Positions 1 through 13,300 of a stretch of DNA of 64,000 bases are shown piece by piece. The DNA is from Aulostomus chinensis (taxonomy: Eukaryota > Chordata > Actinopteri > Syngnathiformes > Aulostomidae), in assembly GCA_037954235.1 (NCBI GenBank), contig JBBMOA010000012.1:10145144-10209143 (forward strand), written 5' to 3'. Made by a program: the position numbers and the translations under genes. The notes under the pieces are model-generated. The model was not told the origin of the DNA. It did no database searches and worked only from the letters and a program-made list of their open reading frames with translations. How positions within the stretch are numbered: position 1 is the first letter of the stretch; each line of letters begins with the position of its first letter.

Positions 1-636
1 GCTGGATGGCAAAGCACCTTCTTAAGAAGTGAATAAATAACGAGGTTCTGTGATTCGGCTCATGCTCCTTATGAATATGGAGGAGAAGGTAGTGGTTCCC
101 GTGAAGAGCTTTGCTTTTTTTATGCAGAATAGAAAGCACGCAGAGTGCTGAATAGGTGGCCCACTTCAGTGGCCGTAAGGAAGGTGAGAAAGGGCTTTTG
201 ATCAGTCTTTAACCAGAAGTTGAAACTGTGAGTGTGTGGGAAAGAGAGGCCAACTCAGTAGTTGGGTTCATGTGTGTGACTGCATGTTTTTGCAAACATA
301 CATGGCTGATATATTTACTGCTCTGGCTCAGGAGACTTTGAAGTCTATTTAAAGTGTTCTTTTTTCTTTTTTTCAATTCCAGCTGGCAAAAAGTGTGAGA
401 AACTGAGTTAGAGAAGGGTGTGTAATCAGAAAACATCTCACGTCAGTCTAAATCAATGTATCAAGACTAAAACTGAGCAATTATTCATTTGCTGCATCGT
501 TTGAAAATCCTCTAGAATAATTCAGAGTGTTATTTAACTTTAATGAATGGTCTTATTTCAAAAATGCAAATAAAGATCAGAATAAATTGATAAAATGTTC
601 TTATTCTTCTCTTAAACTTGTTTCTTACCTCCTTAG

Positions 637-3600
637 GTGGGTGAGAGAGTTCTTAAATGAAGACAACAAAGGTCTGGACGTGCTGGTGGAATATCTGTCT
701 TTTGCACAGTATGCCGTCACGTAAGTCACTACCAGCCCTTTCATTCTATACCCCCATAGTCTGTATGCACAAGTGACAACCAACACAATGCTGCTATTCT
801 ACATAGCCGCTGATGCATCTCCTCACAGCACCACCATGGCTGCTGCCTGCTAGTTAGAAACACTGAGTCACTTTGGCCCTACGCTCACACGTTGGCACCC
901 ATTTTTATACAATCCGAGGCTTCTAATCATAGATTCATGTAATTATTAGTCAGTCACGAGGTCCTTACCCAAGGACAAAGAGCCACAGAGTTAAGATTTT
1001 AATTCACCATATGTTGTTACAGTTTGTCCACATTACGAGTGGTTAGCCATAAAAGTGTGTTTAGCCTCAGTACCACTCCAACAGCACAATAAAAGTCATG
1101 GAAACCACCAGCTTGAAAACTGAAATAGATCATAAGAGGTTTAATCTAACTAGCAACTCTTTCCAAGGCTTCTACCAAGTTCAGCAGCATTTGTTCATAT
1201 GAAAACAAAAATGTGAAACTTTTTATGTAATACTGTGTAAAAATTGGACGCCGCTACTCTCCAGGCAGCTCCATTTATCTCTGATTAATGTTAACAAACA
1301 AGACATCCAATGACCGATTGGCAGGTTCAGGGATCGGAAATGGGAAAGGAAAATTATTTGGAACGTCTTTATTTTTGACAGCCATTTTCTTGCACTGTGA
1401 ATATGTTTCTGACACTGATGTATGTTTTATGAACAGAAAAAAATCGCACAGACTTTAGGGACATTTTTGTCTCTCAGGCTTAGAATTAGAATTACAAAAA
1501 GAGTAAATATCGATGAGGACTTTGCTCGCTTGTAATTTTAAGTTTTGTTCCCTCTTTGCTACAGGTTTGATGGAGACTGCCTGGAGAACAACCCCGAGGC
1601 TCTGATGGATAAGTCGAAACCCTGGAGCCGCTCTATAGAAGACCTACATGGTGGAAGCACCCTGCCTTCTCCCATCACTGGGAACAGCTTCACGCGAGCT
1701 GGGCGCCACTCCACGTTACGGTAGGATGCGCTCGCTTTTGGTTCGCGGCGATGAACTGCATGTAGATTTGTACATTTTGTGGTGACCTGGTGTTTCATTT
1801 TGCATTGTGATTATTTGGAGTAGTCACACGTTTCATATGATGCCTCAGCTGCCCCTTGACGAAGTCATGAGGTCTGTAAGAATTAAAAAGGCTTAAGAAC
1901 ATTTCTGTTGCCATAGACAAACGGCGTTTATCAGGATTCTTTATCAAGAGACATGTTGTTGTTGTGCTTCTCAGACAAGATAGACAGCATTTTCCTCTGC
2001 GACACATAATGGTGAAAGAAAATGGAGCAAATACTTCATATTTATGAGTAACAGACTATACAATTTACAGTTTAGCTCTAAATCCTGTGCACAAAGGATT
2101 TCACAGCAGTTGATTCATAAGCCCATTGTAATATATGCTCTGAAGCATAAATCCCATTCAGTTGTGTATTATTTCTCTAATCCTCCCTGTCATTCCATTG
2201 ATGTTTCGGTACAACACTCGCACTGACTTTTGTGACCTCTAATCCTTCAGTTTGAAGAGGTTAACTTGAACACATTGTGCACAAAGAGCTCTATTGAGGC
2301 AAAGAATCACATGTCGTTTTTAATGTGAGATCCTTGCATTAGATTATCAAGTCAACATTTTTTATTACATCTTTTTAAGTTGTTAAGTTAAGATTTTTGT
2401 CAAATATGTTTTGCAAGACTGTAAGTCACCGTAGCTAAGTTACTGGACGTGTTACACTCTTCTCTGTAGAGCAGGAAGACCACGCTTCAGCTTTGCCCCA
2501 GCTTTGCCCCAGCTAGCAGAGTCAATCAATCAGAGGCAAGAGTGGTTCTGGTTTTCTGGGGACACACACCCAGTAGACCTGCGTCCAGTTCCAGGATTAA
2601 TCCACTGTAGCTTGCAATGGTTTCTTCTGCTCATGTTATGAATGAATGCATATTTTATGCATCTCCTGTTGTTGGAGATAAAATATGCATATTTCACATG
2701 AACCAAAAGTACCTACTACTTCCAGATGTCACCCTTCTAAATGTGTCCAGTGTGTGTAACAGGTCAGTGAGGCTGACTGTGTCTTCTGTTCTGTCCTGAT
2801 GTTCCTTCATAGTCATCTCCTCTTCTGTCTGCCAGTCTTCAACAGCAGGCAGGTCACAGCTTCACTCTGCCGCTGCTTTCCGCAGACCCTGTTACCCCGC
2901 CACCCTCCCCAAAACCTCCAAGACACATACACTAAACCCCTGCCTCATTGTTCTTCATACCACCCTGCTAGTGCTGCCAAGTTTATTTGTCTCGCTGTCT
3001 GTGTCGGGGATGTGAATTATTTGTACTGCCAGCCTCCCCTCCTGCGCTCCAGACTGAATTCTCTTCTCCTTGGAGCAAATAGCTTTTTCTGCACCCATTG
3101 TTCTTGTTTCTGTGCCTCTTGTGTGGTTCCCTCTCTGCAGAAGCTAGCCTAGTTTCTACAAAGACCATGTACAAACTGAACACAAGGCTACCAAGAGAAA
3201 CCATAGATTAGCTAGTCTTTTAAAAAAAATCCTCTATGCTGGATGCTTAACACAGAATTTCTTATTGTGTGAGAATAATGTAACTGTCAACTACTGCATG
3301 TCAAATAAAGTGACTGTATGTGTTTTCCTCAAACTGCCATGCTGAAGGACACCGAGCACGCTCACCTGTCCAAGGTGTTCACAAATAAGACGGTACGTCG
3401 TAGCTAGAAGGACAGTACCGAGCTGTGTTAGCCTGCATTTGGTAGCTGACGTGTTTGTTTGTTTGTTTGTTTGTTTGTTTGTTGTGCCGTCCTGCTGTTT
3501 CAAGAAAATAACATGAAACCTTTTGGGAAGCGTTCATGTTTTTGTAACCAGGACATCAAATCCTGGATGACTTAGAACTTTCTCCTGCAGTTATTTTGCA

Positions 3601-5547
3601 ATCAATAGCAGCACTAACCTCTTTTTTACTCTAAAATGGGTCATTCTGTTTCTACTCTGGAACTGATTATATATTCACTGCAAAACAAACAAGCAGGACC
3701 AGTGAATTTAGCTTAAATTATCTGTATTGTTTCCACATTCAGGACACAAGACCACACATTCCTATTCACCTACTTTTATTATTGCAACATTTGTTTTGTT
3801 TACATTGGTGTTGCATCTACGCATTGAACAAAGTTCTCCCCTCCCTCCACACCTAGAAATTTGAATGTAGAAACTTGTTTGCGTAGAAAGCACCAAAAAT
3901 CTTGTTTAATTATATTTGTGAACTCCACACGCCCTCCGAACCATCCTGTCTGTTCTTCTGGGTCTATGACTCAGTTCTACTGATCAAACTCATTTTGAAA
4001 TTCAGCTTACAGACATTGTAGACTTATTTTTTTCTTTTTTTCTTTTTAATATAAACACTGAATTGCTGAATAAGGACTTTGTTGTCTTTGTGTGCAGCTT
4101 TTAGAACGTGTCATCCAAAGTTAAATTGAGTCATTTCAGACAAGCTCAAACAGGTAGTGGTATTAGATTTTGCTGGTGTTTTGTAATCGTATTTCTTTGA
4201 TAAGAGATGAAGAAATCAGGTTGTACTCATTTCCTCCTAAACTGTGTCACTGCTGGTTTAGGGTGCTGACTAATTAGGAGAGAAAAAACTCAGGACAGAC
4301 GTCTCTTCAGACTGTCAGTGTCCTATGAATGGAAACGCTTAACACCAAATGGAGAATATTCAGAAATATACAACACACAACTTAAAGCAGCTTATTTTAA
4401 TACAAACTGTCCTAATTTACCCTAAAACGTCTGCTTCTGTTTTTGAGGCAGACGCACTCTCACACACACAACGTGCTGTGACTCACATAGGAGTCACACC
4501 TTCAGGCATGGAAGCTGACATGAATTGGCATGTCTGTCAGTAGCCTGAAGATACTTTTTTTTTTTCTCCTAGAACTCAGGCTGGTAATTTAACCTCGTGA
4601 CAAAAGTCTGAAAATAAACAGTTTTGCTCTGACTGACTTGTCCTGGTGCTGCTAACCCTGCTGCTCCAGGAGCTTTGTGACTGCTGCACCAGAATAAAAG
4701 GGCTTGGTTCTCGGTTTTGTCTCCAATCACAAATTACGGGGCGCTATTGTTGCCAGCCGTTAGTGATATTGCTGTGAAAGACATTAAATTAAAACTTTTA
4801 AAAGAGGGCATCCTGTGGCCCCTGGCGAGGCTGTAGATTATATGGCTTTTGTGTTTGTTAATGTAAAATGGCGTGTCAGTTTAATAGCCTCCCCATGTAA
4901 AGGAGGTGCTGCTTGATGAATGCTGTTTCATTCACAAATGGCATCTGTTTTCTTCCCTGTGCATTTTTGTTTTCCTTCACTTCACAACATTTAAAACTTC
5001 TCTTCATCTCTTTTGTCTCAACTGGATTGCTTTTGTCTTTTATTTCAGTTGTAATACGCTGCCCAGCCGGAGGACGCTGAAAAACTCCAGGCTGATCTGT
5101 AAGAAAGACGACGTCCACGTCTGCATCATGTGCCTGCGCGCCATCATGAACTACCAGGTCAGTCTGCATGTGCATGTCTCAGTGGACTCCTGCCAGACTG
5201 ATTGTGTTCCACTGCGAGTTCTCCATGTTTCACTCACGGTGTTGTTTGTTGTTGTTATTCTTCACATTGTAGTATGGCTTCAACATGGTCATGTCACACC
5301 CAAATGCTGTGAATGAAATTGCACTAAGTCTCAACAATAAAAACCCAAGGTAAGTTAACATTTCTTGAATTTACTCAGAAAACAAACAACTTCTTCCAGT
5401 CCAACATGAACGCGCCTGCACACTTTGCTCCAGAGTGAAGGTCTTTGTTTCTCAGGGTCACATTATTTCCAGCAGATGGTTCAGGTTCTACTGGCACACT
5501 CACTGCTGTGCTGCTGCTCACTGAAACAGCTAGCAGAAGAACTCACT

Positions 5548-5628
<81 letters not shown>

Positions 5629-5756
5629 CCATGGCCTTGGGGGTGAGGGATTTCCTCCAAAGTGGCTGCGAAGCCCTGTCGCATCACCTTTCACATATCT
5701 TCCAGGCAGGGAAATCCTGCAAGAAAAAAACTAAAGCACACATTCATGCTCTCTCA

Positions 5757-5802
<46 letters not shown>

Positions 5803-5985
5803 AAGCTGTGTTTCCACATGGACGCTATAGTGACTGATATTCATTTCCGGTGGATTTACCTGAAGCTTACATACAAAATAGGATCTATCATGATGACTTG
5901 CTTTTTCTGTCCTGAAGGGAGTTAAGTCCCCACTCCATAAACACATTTATGTCCCCTCAACATAAGGAATACCTGGCACGCACGT

Positions 5986-6032
<47 letters not shown>

Positions 6033-9000
6033 CTCTCTTGAGTCCTTCTGGTGGTGTCTTAGTTAGCAGCTTCTCGTGTGCCAGGAGTGATATTATGTGT
6101 ACTTAAGTCACCTTTGGAGTATTTACATAGACTTATAATTATTTCCCTAACTGAACCACTGACCCAAAATCAGCCAACAGAGTTCCGCATGGATTAAATG
6201 TTTTTTCCAATTTGGAAGTTAGCATTGCCATGGCTTCTCTCAAAGAAAATCCACAGGATTTTTAATTGGATTTTTGGGTTATTGCAGAGAATTACACAAC
6301 GGATGCATAACTTCACAAACTACATCAACTAACAACTGCCTCGCTGTGTTTATTGTGTTTTTGGCGGGTTGACGTTCAGTGTCCACGACAGCGTCTGTGG
6401 TCTTGTTTCCACACTTGTTAGCAACCGCCGTTTTTACAAAAAACAAAACGTCTTTGAATCTTCATGCTTGGTATTTACTGATGTAATTTTTGCCATAGAG
6501 CGAAAGATTTAAAAAGCTAATGTTAACCACAGACCTTATTTCAAGCATTTAATCGACTTTCAAATGCAAATTGACTTCTAGATGAGAAAATACATTTGTC
6601 CTCCATTTACATATGTTTTCCTGATTGATTTGTATAGAATCTAGTGTGTGTCCAGGAGCGTCTCATACACACATATGAATTAAGCCTCAAGTGTTCAATT
6701 TTATGTCTCTGTTATTAAAATAATAGAGCTTTTATGAGTTTGTTTTTACTATGACAGTTTAATATAATGTTGCATTTTTCTCTGAGATATCCAGGGCTAA
6801 ACTAATCTCTATGTCTCTATTTGCATAAGCAGAGTAAATAGCATGCATATCGGTCAGCAGTTGCAGAATCTTCTAAGAGTGTTGCTATGTTTTTTTTGTG
6901 TTCCAGTACAGGTTTGCTGCAGAATTGCCTCTTGTCTTTACAAACCCTTCCTCCTCATTTTACAGGACCAAAGCACTGGTGTTGGAGCTCTTGGCGGCAG
7001 TTTGTCTCGTGAGAGGAGGCCATGAAATTATTCTCTCTGCATTTGACAACTTTAAGGAGGTATGAGCTGCAGGGAGGGGGTGGGGGTGGGGGGGGGGGAG
7101 GTCTGAGGAGACAAATATGTTGTTACATTTCAACCGTACAATTTTAAACAGAGATTCAGCTTGTAGGAATGCTCCCACGACAGATGTGAAACCAGCAGTT
7201 TCCTCATTGCTGCTGTGGATAGCATCTAGGAATTAGCTTGTCAACAGATTACAGACACGGGTTTCAACTGCATAACACAGGAGGACCTTAGCCGGCTTTA
7301 GAAGGCGCATCATCAAGGCTCAGAGAAGCGGCGAGGCTGATGTAACGGAGAACCTTGCCTGACCCTTGATTGTCTGGTGGAGGTGTTCAGCCTGCTGGGA
7401 AAAAAAAGAGATGAAGGTTTTTGATGAACTGCAGTTCTCTTTCGTAGCATACGGCCTACAAACAAGGCCCCACTGCAGTCAATGCAATATTTAAACCCCT
7501 GAATGAAATATTGAGCATTGCTCTCAGCAGCATTGGCATTAGTGGTAGAATAAGACATCATCTAATGAGACGGAGGCGGAGAAATGATCGTGAAAGTTCA
7601 GGCTCCTGGAAGCATGAGAGCCTCACGTTAGTTTAATTTTTTTTTTTTTTTTTTTTGCAGAGCACCGGAGGAGGATTTTGTTACTCCTTCTTCCTTTTAA
7701 TTTAAAAGTGACACTTGTACGTTATCATTAGATCGAGTTTGCTAAGTCACTTTGATATCCCGTCTCAGAAGTGGGTAGAGAGGGGCTGCAGGCTGAGACT
7801 CCAGGCAGAGTTTTTTTAGATGCACACCCGTCCTGTTTCCTACTCGCCGCCTTCTCAGTTCTTTTCACGCTCAAACTCCCTCATTGCCCTCCAGATGAAC
7901 CCGTCTGAACTGCAGAGCATCTCACACTCCCTTTTCATCTCCGTCTTGTCTCGTCCCCCCAAAGTCTCCTTCGAAACTGACTTCACTGGCAGCTACTGTA
8001 TATATGGCATTAAAAAAATCTGAAAAATCATTCAGGAGCAGTTCATAAATAACTGATCACCATAAATGTCCCCCTAAATTATTAATTATCATGTATTTAG
8101 CTGCTGACATGATTCAGTTTTCATCTTCATCAGGGACGGTTGCTAAGCTCCGTTTGTCTCTCATGGTAATGGTTATATTTATTCAAATGTAGCGCTTTAT
8201 TTTGGGGGATTTATTTTTTCTTTTTGTGAACTTTTCAACCATTTGAACAGCCTGTTTTTCTTTCACGGTGAGATGATGAGAGCTTGGTGTCGTCACCTTG
8301 TCTAGGTGGCACAGAAATCAAAATTAAAATCCGAAACATTCCTTTATGCAGGTTGTTTAGGGTTTTTTTTGTAAATGAGGAGGTGCCTTTTATATGAATC
8401 AGTGTGACCAGCACGATTTTATCAACTCAGTAAGATGAGATGTGGTTGCAGGTTTGTGTGGAGACGCAGCGGTTCGAGAAGCTAATGGAGTATTTCAAGA
8501 ACGAGGACAACAACATTGACTTTATGGTAAGTGCATGCACACACGGTTCTAATGACTATTGATCTCCTGCCGCTGGTTAACCGCAGTGAGCTTGTGAAGG
8601 GTTTTTTTTAGTTCACAGAGCCCTTAGTGTCTATTTTTGTGCGTCTTTTAAGAGTTTAGAGGCACCGGGTGGAAAACTAGCAGCAAAAAAGCTCATGATG
8701 TAGTTAGAGAAGAAAGAAAAAGTAAATAAAATTGAATTCTCAGCCATTACATTCAGGTGTCCTCATAAATTTGGACAAGAGACCGATTCTGGTACCAGCA
8801 TGGCTACCATACACACTCAGAGCCTTTATGTGTCTAATGAGTGTTGCGGTTCATCCCACTGGAGTGAGAAGCTCATGCCTTGTCTGTCATTTCCAAGCTG
8901 AGTGGTGCTAATTAGCCAGGCAGATCCGAATAAAAGACACTGTGAAGAAAGCAGCAACTAAGGCGCGATTGTGTCCAATGTTCGACTGTCTCTTTAAGTG

Positions 9001-10341
9001 CGTCCACTGATGCGGCACATATACTGTATTTGTGTGTGCATGTGTGTTAAACGATCAGCAAGTGAAAACCAACAGATGCTGTGTTTGAATAGGCCTTCAA
9101 TAGCACTTTGAAAAGCACTTCTGTCCCAAGTCTGCCCTTTAGTGGGCCCGTCGTGTGACAGCAGCACTAAAGCAAACATTGTCAAAGCTGCACCAAGACA
9201 ACGAAGCTTCTCACATGAACTTCATTAAGTTGGTGTCAGGCTGAAGAAGAAGACACAGCGAGGAGATCCCCCTTGATGAGTTGCTGCACAATCCCATGAG
9301 GCAGTTGAACCGGCTGATTTGTTAATTTGTTGTTTTTTTTCCAGATTCCTTTTAATCTGCCAGATCAGCTTCTGTATCAGGCGAGCAGGCACAATAATGA
9401 GGATTTATTCACAGGAAGAGCTTTCAGAGACAACAGATAATAAAAATAAAACTACAAAGAACTTGGAGAGCGTAAAGCTGCTCCAAAGCAAAAATAACAC
9501 TTTCTTTTTTATGTGTATACTGCAAAGGTTCATAGCATTCACTCACATGTAGTCTTGTTGATACTTAAAGCATATTTTTTTTTAGTATGTATATTTTTTT
9601 TAAGGAAAAAAAGACACAAAAGGAAAGAAATGTGTTCATAACAGAGGGGTAAGGTTTTCCTTTTATAGGAAAAATAGATTGATACAGAAAAAAGATAAGA
9701 CAAAAAACTTCTTTATTATGGGAAAAAGATCAGGTGCCTCAGGAAATTTCATTGAAATATGCTCACATTTTATAATGAAAATGGGACCTGTGAATATCCA
9801 GAATGCCATAGAAAGGATTTGCAGAGGATAAAAAATTCTGCCGTCATCTATTTCACATTGACTCGAGGAATTTGATGAAAACTAGTCTCTGATGTATCCT
9901 GAAAATACTTCTATTAACCCTATCCTGCCAATGGCCTTGAACAGTCCTCAGGACTACGATTTGATCCAGATGGCCTCCAAACGTTGCTCATTATGAGATA
10001 TCTCCCCACCAAATCATCAAAATCGGTTCCTTAGTTTTGGAGATATCCTGCAAATGAAGATGTGAGCAAGTCCCCTTGGCAGAGGTAGTCCATCGGAGTA
10101 CAAAGCTGCTGTACGATGATGGTACACTTTACCGTATAAATATAAGTACTGCGTGCAGGTTGGATCAAAAGATGACTGTGTGCTGTATGGAATCCTCATC
10201 AGCTAACTGTGTTTTCCTCTCTGTTCCCAGGTGGCATGTATGCAGTTCATCAATATTGTCGTGCACTCTGTAGAGGACATGAATTTCCGAGTTCATCTAC
10301 AGTACGACTTCACCAAGCTGTGTCTGGATGACTACTTAGAC
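637..10341 (+). CDS. fmnl2: fmnl2 GTPase-binding / FH3 (DID) exons
   Basis: Seven exons (637-720, 1565-1720, 5049-5157, 5273-5349, 6966-7059, 8452-8526, 10231-10341) encode the armadillo-like region that binds Rho-family GTPases and holds the C-terminal DAD in the inactive state. Visible conserved peptides are [78 protein letters not shown] and [19 protein letters not shown]. The first exon begins with the third base of a codon (acceptor AG at 635-636), so an upstream coding exon must exist. The exon at 1565-1720 carries the fastest-changing part (an [14 protein letters not shown] stretch) before the conserved [11 protein letters not shown]. The donor after 5157 is GTCAGT and the one after 1720 is GTAGGA; both are acceptable variants. 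Confidence 0.94.
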
Positions 10342-13300
10342 GTGAGTCAAGACTCACAATCCAAACACTCCCGTTTTATATATTCAGCCTGCTTCAGAGC
10401 TAAGGTTGTCATTATGCACACATGCATACACACACCCCAGAGACAGCAACTACAGAATCACAATCAGAACTGTCTTTTCCATAAACTGAAGAAATTGGGT
10501 CAATCCTGATGTTTAGCACTGATTCAGATCACTTCTGAAACGCCGGCCTCATCTCCCCATCCTTCCCTCTTGTGGATTTATCTTGCAGAAACTGAAGCAT
10601 ACAGAGAGCGATAAGCTGCAGGTTCAGATTCAGGCCTATTTGGATAACGTTTTCGACGTGGGAGCTCTACTGGAGGATGCAGAAACTAAGAACGCCGCCC
10701 TGGAGCGTGTGGAGGAGCTGGAGGAGAACATGTCACATGTAAGAGTTCTCAATTCTCTTCTCTGCTCTACTGAGAGATCCAGAGGTCGTATTGTGTTGTC
10801 GCTGCAACGGTTTTGCTGCCACCCTGTAACTGTCTCCTCCTGGCTCCTGTTCTCAAAGATGACAGAGAAGCTGCAGGACACCGAGAATGAAGCCATGTCC
10901 AAGATTGTGGAGCTGGAGAAGCAGCTGATGCAGAGGAACAAGGAGCTGGAATCCATCAGGGTCAGACACTCACACCCATCACTTCTCATTTAATTATCAA
11001 TTGCATCACTCCAAGAGTAACAAAGTAGTTTTCTCTTTGACAATAATTTCTCATAGTGACTCATGTCTGTGTTGGTTTTTAGGTTTTACAATCACTACTA
11101 AAAAAGGGAACTATATTTATTGCTTCACTGTTGCACATACAAAACATTAGCACATCAGTTTGATATAGCAGAGCAACTATAAGTCTGTGCAAATAAGATC
11201 CTAAGTGTTTAATGGGTAACGATTGATTTTCACCAGCACCACAAAGTAGTCGATATTTAATCAGGCCAAAAAGCCTAAAAGTAAAGTATATTCAGTAAAG
11301 TGTGCTCCTGGCTTGAGTACTCTCTCAGTTTGTCTCCCGTCCCCACAGCCCCTCGTATGAATGTACAATCTGAACTCCCTCATCACAGGAAGTCTACAAA
11401 GACGCCAACTCGCAGGTGCACTCGCTTCGGCAGATTTTGAAGGAGAAGGACGAGGCCATCCAGCGGCAGTGCACTCTAGAGAAGAAGATCCACGAGCTGG
11501 AGAAGCAGGGCACCATCAAGATCCACAAAAAGGGAGATGGAGACATCTCCATCCTGACCTCGCCAAATTCTGGCATGGAAGGTTTGTCGGCTGTCTTTAC
11601 GGGAGGAAACGGTGTCAGTCCGAACCACGTTGGAGGCACAGTGACACCCACTCCGCCGCCACCGCCGCCTCCTCCACCCCCTCCACTGCCAGTGAACGGC
11701 ACATGTGAGTTTAATATTCATGAACCCGACCCGTGAAACAGACCAAAAAAAAAAAAAAACCTCACCAAATAATCACACATTTGTGTTTTTCTCATCCAGT
11801 GTCAAACGGACCATCGTCCACCAGTCCTGCAGCAGCTCCTCCGCCTCCACCGCCTCCTCCTCCACCCCCTCCACCTCCACCCCCAGGGCCAGCCTCAGAG
11901 ATGATGCCTCCCCCGCCTCCTCCTGTAGCCCCTCCACTGCCTGGCTGTGGGACCCCTACTGTTATCATGAACTCCGGGTTAGCAGGTGAGGAACTGAACG
12001 TGACATGCAATGAGAAATGCGCCGCAATGGAAAAAGCAGCTAAAATAAAGCAGCCTGTAAAAAAAAAAAGTGCTGACTTTTCATGACCTGATGTTTATGG
12101 CTGTGGGGCTTTTACAGCAAATACTGCAGGGAACAGTAGCCGTACAACTCTGTTCCTCTCACGTGTACCGCATCATTACAGCAGTATTAACTGTCATCTC
12201 ATGACCACCTCAGAGAGACCAGGTTTGAACGCAAGTATAAAAGTAGCTGCTACTTGCTTTATCTGAGCTGGAAGGAGTTCTGACTCTACTCTAACTACTT
12301 TCCTCCTCTGCAAAGTTAATGTTAATGCCAACACAGTAGCGTCACATTAAAAGCTTCCCCGTCACTAAGAGTCAGCAGGCGCAGCAGGAAGAGTTGAACT
12401 GTGGGTCCCATACAGTGTGCTTTGTCTTGTTTCTAGGCTTGATGGTTTTTGTTTGTTTTTAATCATTTTGAATTAACCAACAAACACTGCTTGTGGTTTG
12501 AAGTTTTTCTCTCCTCATATTAGTGTTGTTTTTGTGAACCAATTTAAAGCTATAATGTGAAACTTTTGTCTCGCCCGTCTGAAATTGACCGTTGATGGAA
12601 GTTGTACTGTAATTATGTTGCCAGCGTGATTCTGCATGTCTTATGAAGAGCGTGTGTTGTTTTGTTTTTAAATCAGAGAGTCATAGCAGTCATAAAGCTG
12701 TTAGTTTTCTCGCTAACGTAAAAAAGAAACTACTCTAACTGCTCTGCTAACTATCTTGCTAACTATCTTGCTAACAATACTCACTAGAAAGTCTCCAGGC
12801 AAGTAGTTGCATTTAACTCGTAATAGTAACAAAAACAAAACGTTTACAGTCACGAGACACAAGTTCATCAGAGAGGAATAGTCCATTTTCATAGCGACAA
12901 AATGTTTTTATTTAACCTGGAGAGTCGCTGCAGAAGCAAAGAACTCCCGCTCATGCTCAGGTATTTGATCAGCCAGGCTCATTGGAGCTCTCCATTGATC
13001 AGCTGATACTACTAGTACATGAGAGTTTGTATATATACTCGGTGAAGAAAGCAGGAAACCTTTAGAAAACACGTTTGTCCCTGTGAGTCTGATTTCAAAA
13101 TGTCCCACCTATGTTTGAAATGTGCATGTTGAAGCTTTCTAACTAACTCTGCCAATTTCTTAATCATTTGTTTTTGAATTGTTTCTTTTTCTGCCAACCA
13201 GAGGGACCCATCAAACTCTTCTGTAGGTTCTGCCTGTCATGTTTACTGTTTTGTCTTCCCCAGTATTCCCTTCCTTTTCTATACACTTTGAAAATGGTAT

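Noticed and set aside
5425..5946. Open frames of repeated Cys-Val and His-Thr over 5.4-5.9 kb (also at 16.0, 18.0, 28.0, 41.8, 59.7 and 60.4 kb)
   Set aside because: They are translations of CA/GT microsatellites, which lack stop codons in all frames.
11394..11721. Glycine-rich and arginine/tryptophan-rich minus frames at the FH1 exons
   Set aside because: Antisense shadows of proline codons; the + strand frame is the conserved formin one.
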